Below, one piece after another: positions 62,482 to 64,000 of a DNA stretch of 64,000 nt. The position numbers and the translations under genes were made by a program. How positions within the stretch are numbered: position 1 is the first letter of the stretch; every line of letters begins with the position of its first letter. Source of the DNA: Monocercomonoides exilis (Eukaryota; Preaxostyla; Oxymonadida; Polymastigidae). The stretch is taken from positions 688,001-752,000 of the forward strand of contig LSRY02000004.1 of NCBI GenBank assembly GCA_001643675.2, written 5' to 3'. Under the pieces are notes generated by a model. It was given only the letters and a program-made list of their open reading frames with translations, was not told where the DNA came from and did not search any database.

Positions 62482-64000
62482 ATGGATGATGAACAGTTAG
62501 AAGAGAAAAAGAAAATACTTACTTGCATGCTATTTATTAAATTTGTTTTTTCATTGGAGTTTAATAATTATCTTTTCGCAATCTTATTTCAGTGGGTGAT
62601 CAGGCAGCTTTTGAGCAACAGGCAGCAGTTACACAACAGAAAAATTCAGAGCTTATCGAACATTTGAAGAAACAAAACGGAGATCTTCGTACAAGAATTA
62701 TTCAGCTTCAAAGAGTATTGTTTATAATAAATTATTCAATTCAAATTATTTGAATTTCTTCTTTCAGGAAAACCAATCAGTTCATAGCAATGATTCACTT
62801 GGAAAGAAAACAGACCTTCAAAATACATTAATGGAATTAAAGAAACAGTTAGACAAACAGCAAACAGAAAAAAGAGATAAAGAAAAACAAAAAAAGAAAC
62901 TTTCTGAACAGCTCAGAGAAATGGAAGGAATGGCACCACTTGGCGGAGACTCAGCCCCAAAAAAAGTTTGAATATCTATTTTTGTATTCTTTCAATGTGT
63001 GAACATCATCTCTCAAAATATGATTAACAATAAAATAAAAATTGATTTTCAGAGAATTCGTGGGCTTGAGAATCAACTGGATAAGATAATTATTAAATAC
63101 AACGAAGCTCAATCCATTAAAAAGACATATGAACAAATTATGAAACGTCTTAATGTGTGATTTGTTACATCAAATTTTATAAAGATAATTCTTTTTAATA
63201 TTTAAGGAAGAACAATCAAACTTCAATAGCCAATTAGAAATGATGGAAGAATCAATGAGGCAACGCAACGAAGATCATGAAGAACTTCTTTTGATGCAGA
63301 AAGCAGCAAGAGCAGCCCGTGATATGGCGCACGAAGAAGTGAAACAACTCAGAGAAGAAATGGATAGGGACAGAACTGAATTTGATAGGGTGCTGGAGGA
63401 GAAGCGCTTGATATTGCAGAGAAAATTAGAAGCAAGAGAAAGAAGAGAAAACGAAGAAAGAGAAAGGCAGAAGTCGTTGATGGCGGAATCTGGACAAGGC
63501 GAAGAAGGCGATGAAGGAGATGATGAATTGGGCGAAGGAGGCACTCGAACAAAGAGATATGCTGTCGGTTTGCCTTCATTTTATTTAGCATGCTTCAACA
63601 CTCTATTTTTTATTTCTGTTTATCTATTCTTTTATATTTATGATTTGTTAACACCCAAACTGTTCTTCGTTCTTTATTTCTTCTTTTCTTCTGCAACATT
63701 ATTTTTCTATCCAAAAATAAAAATATGTTAAAATCATTTAGGTTCATCAACCTCATCAGACAATCAGATAGCGCAGCTGCAAACGCGCCTGGCGCAGGAC
63801 GAAGAGTCGTTCCGGAAGATCAAAGAAGCCACAGGCGACGAAGACATCAACAAAGTCATCCAGAAGTTCCTTGTGCAGGCAGAGTACTACAAAGAGTGCG
63901 ACGAGCGGCGCAGGGCCACTGAAGCACGTCTGCAGCGTGCGAAGGACGGGAGAAGAGAGGCGCAGAAGCAGCTGGAGGAGGCGCAGGCGGCGGGTGTTGA
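62482..64000 (+). CDS. Outer dynein arm docking complex coiled-coil protein (ODAD1/ODAD3 family), 5' part
   Basis: Exons: 62482-62523 (uncertain), 62593-62714, 62768-62965, 63053-63154, 63207-63567 and 63742 to the window edge, one frame throughout. The product is almost entirely coiled coil. Family signatures are IRGLENQLDKIIIKYNEAQS then IKKTYEQIMKRLN, the DHEELLLMQKAARAA segment, and FRKIKEATGDEDINKVIQKF. These match CCDC151/ODAD3 and the related CCDC114/ODAD1, which anchor outer dynein arms on axonemal doublets, so the cell is flagellated. The first exon is not settled. The ATG at 62482 needs a GC donor (62524, GCATGC). An alternative ATG at 62418-62420 with a GTATTG donor at 62422 would give a two-residue first exon. 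The last visible exon is notably GC-rich. The 3' end lies outside the window. Confidence 0.8.

Overview
This is a nuclear segment of an AT-rich, flagellated protist. The best guess is an oxymonad (Preaxostyla), close to Monocercomonoides. The evidence is: many short introns (mostly 50-150 nt); alpha-tubulin plus an outer-dynein-arm docking protein; giant pectin-lyase-like membrane proteins with a degenerate kinase tail; a multigene hypothetical family remembered from Monocercomonoides; and normal use of TAA as stop (alpha-tubulin ends ...EEY-TAA, RPL32 ends with TAA). The last point argues against the TAA/TAG=Gln code of the oxymonad Streblomastix. The species call is inference; no search was run.

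Layout. 1-25.3 kb holds mostly single-copy genes. They are a partial single-pass membrane protein (left edge, minus), an AAAP amino-acid transporter (minus), a lineage-specific hypothetical protein (minus), a DENN-domain protein (minus), intronless alpha-tubulin (plus), a 7-exon membrane-anchored histidine acid phosphatase whose catalytic HD pair is replaced (minus), a Kelch/PSI membrane protein (minus), ribosomal protein eL32 (plus) and COP9 signalosome subunit 1 (minus). I rebuilt exons by frame continuity and family match; each rebuilt gene closes exactly in phase.

26.2-47.2 kb holds two giant intronless genes on the minus strand (2680 and 3981 aa). Each has a signal peptide, a beta-helix-like repetitive ectodomain (4 and 8 copies of a Cys-Gly...Cys module), one membrane span and a degenerate kinase-like intracellular domain. 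About 1 kb encoding the intracellular part is nearly identical between them, including about 600 bp with no difference seen by eye. Their ectodomains are diverged, so this looks like gene conversion or very recent exchange.

47.7-52.8 kb holds two pogo/Tc1-like DNA transposons with related terminal inverted repeats and TA target sites. One is decayed. The other is nearly intact but has one in-frame TAA.

53.8-64 kb holds a 2009-aa Ser/acidic-rich protein with a C-terminal PH domain (minus), an 8-exon V-ATPase subunit C gene (plus), and the 5' part of an ODAD1/ODAD3-type axonemal docking coiled-coil gene (plus, running off the right edge).

The 32 inferred introns have an unusual donor preference: GTTTG in half of them, then GTATN and GTGTG. 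One GC-AG intron is well supported and two more are possible. I see no rRNA, tRNA or CRISPR. The gene-free stretches are AT-rich and contain homopolymers, a (TA)n tract and MITE-like inverted repeats.
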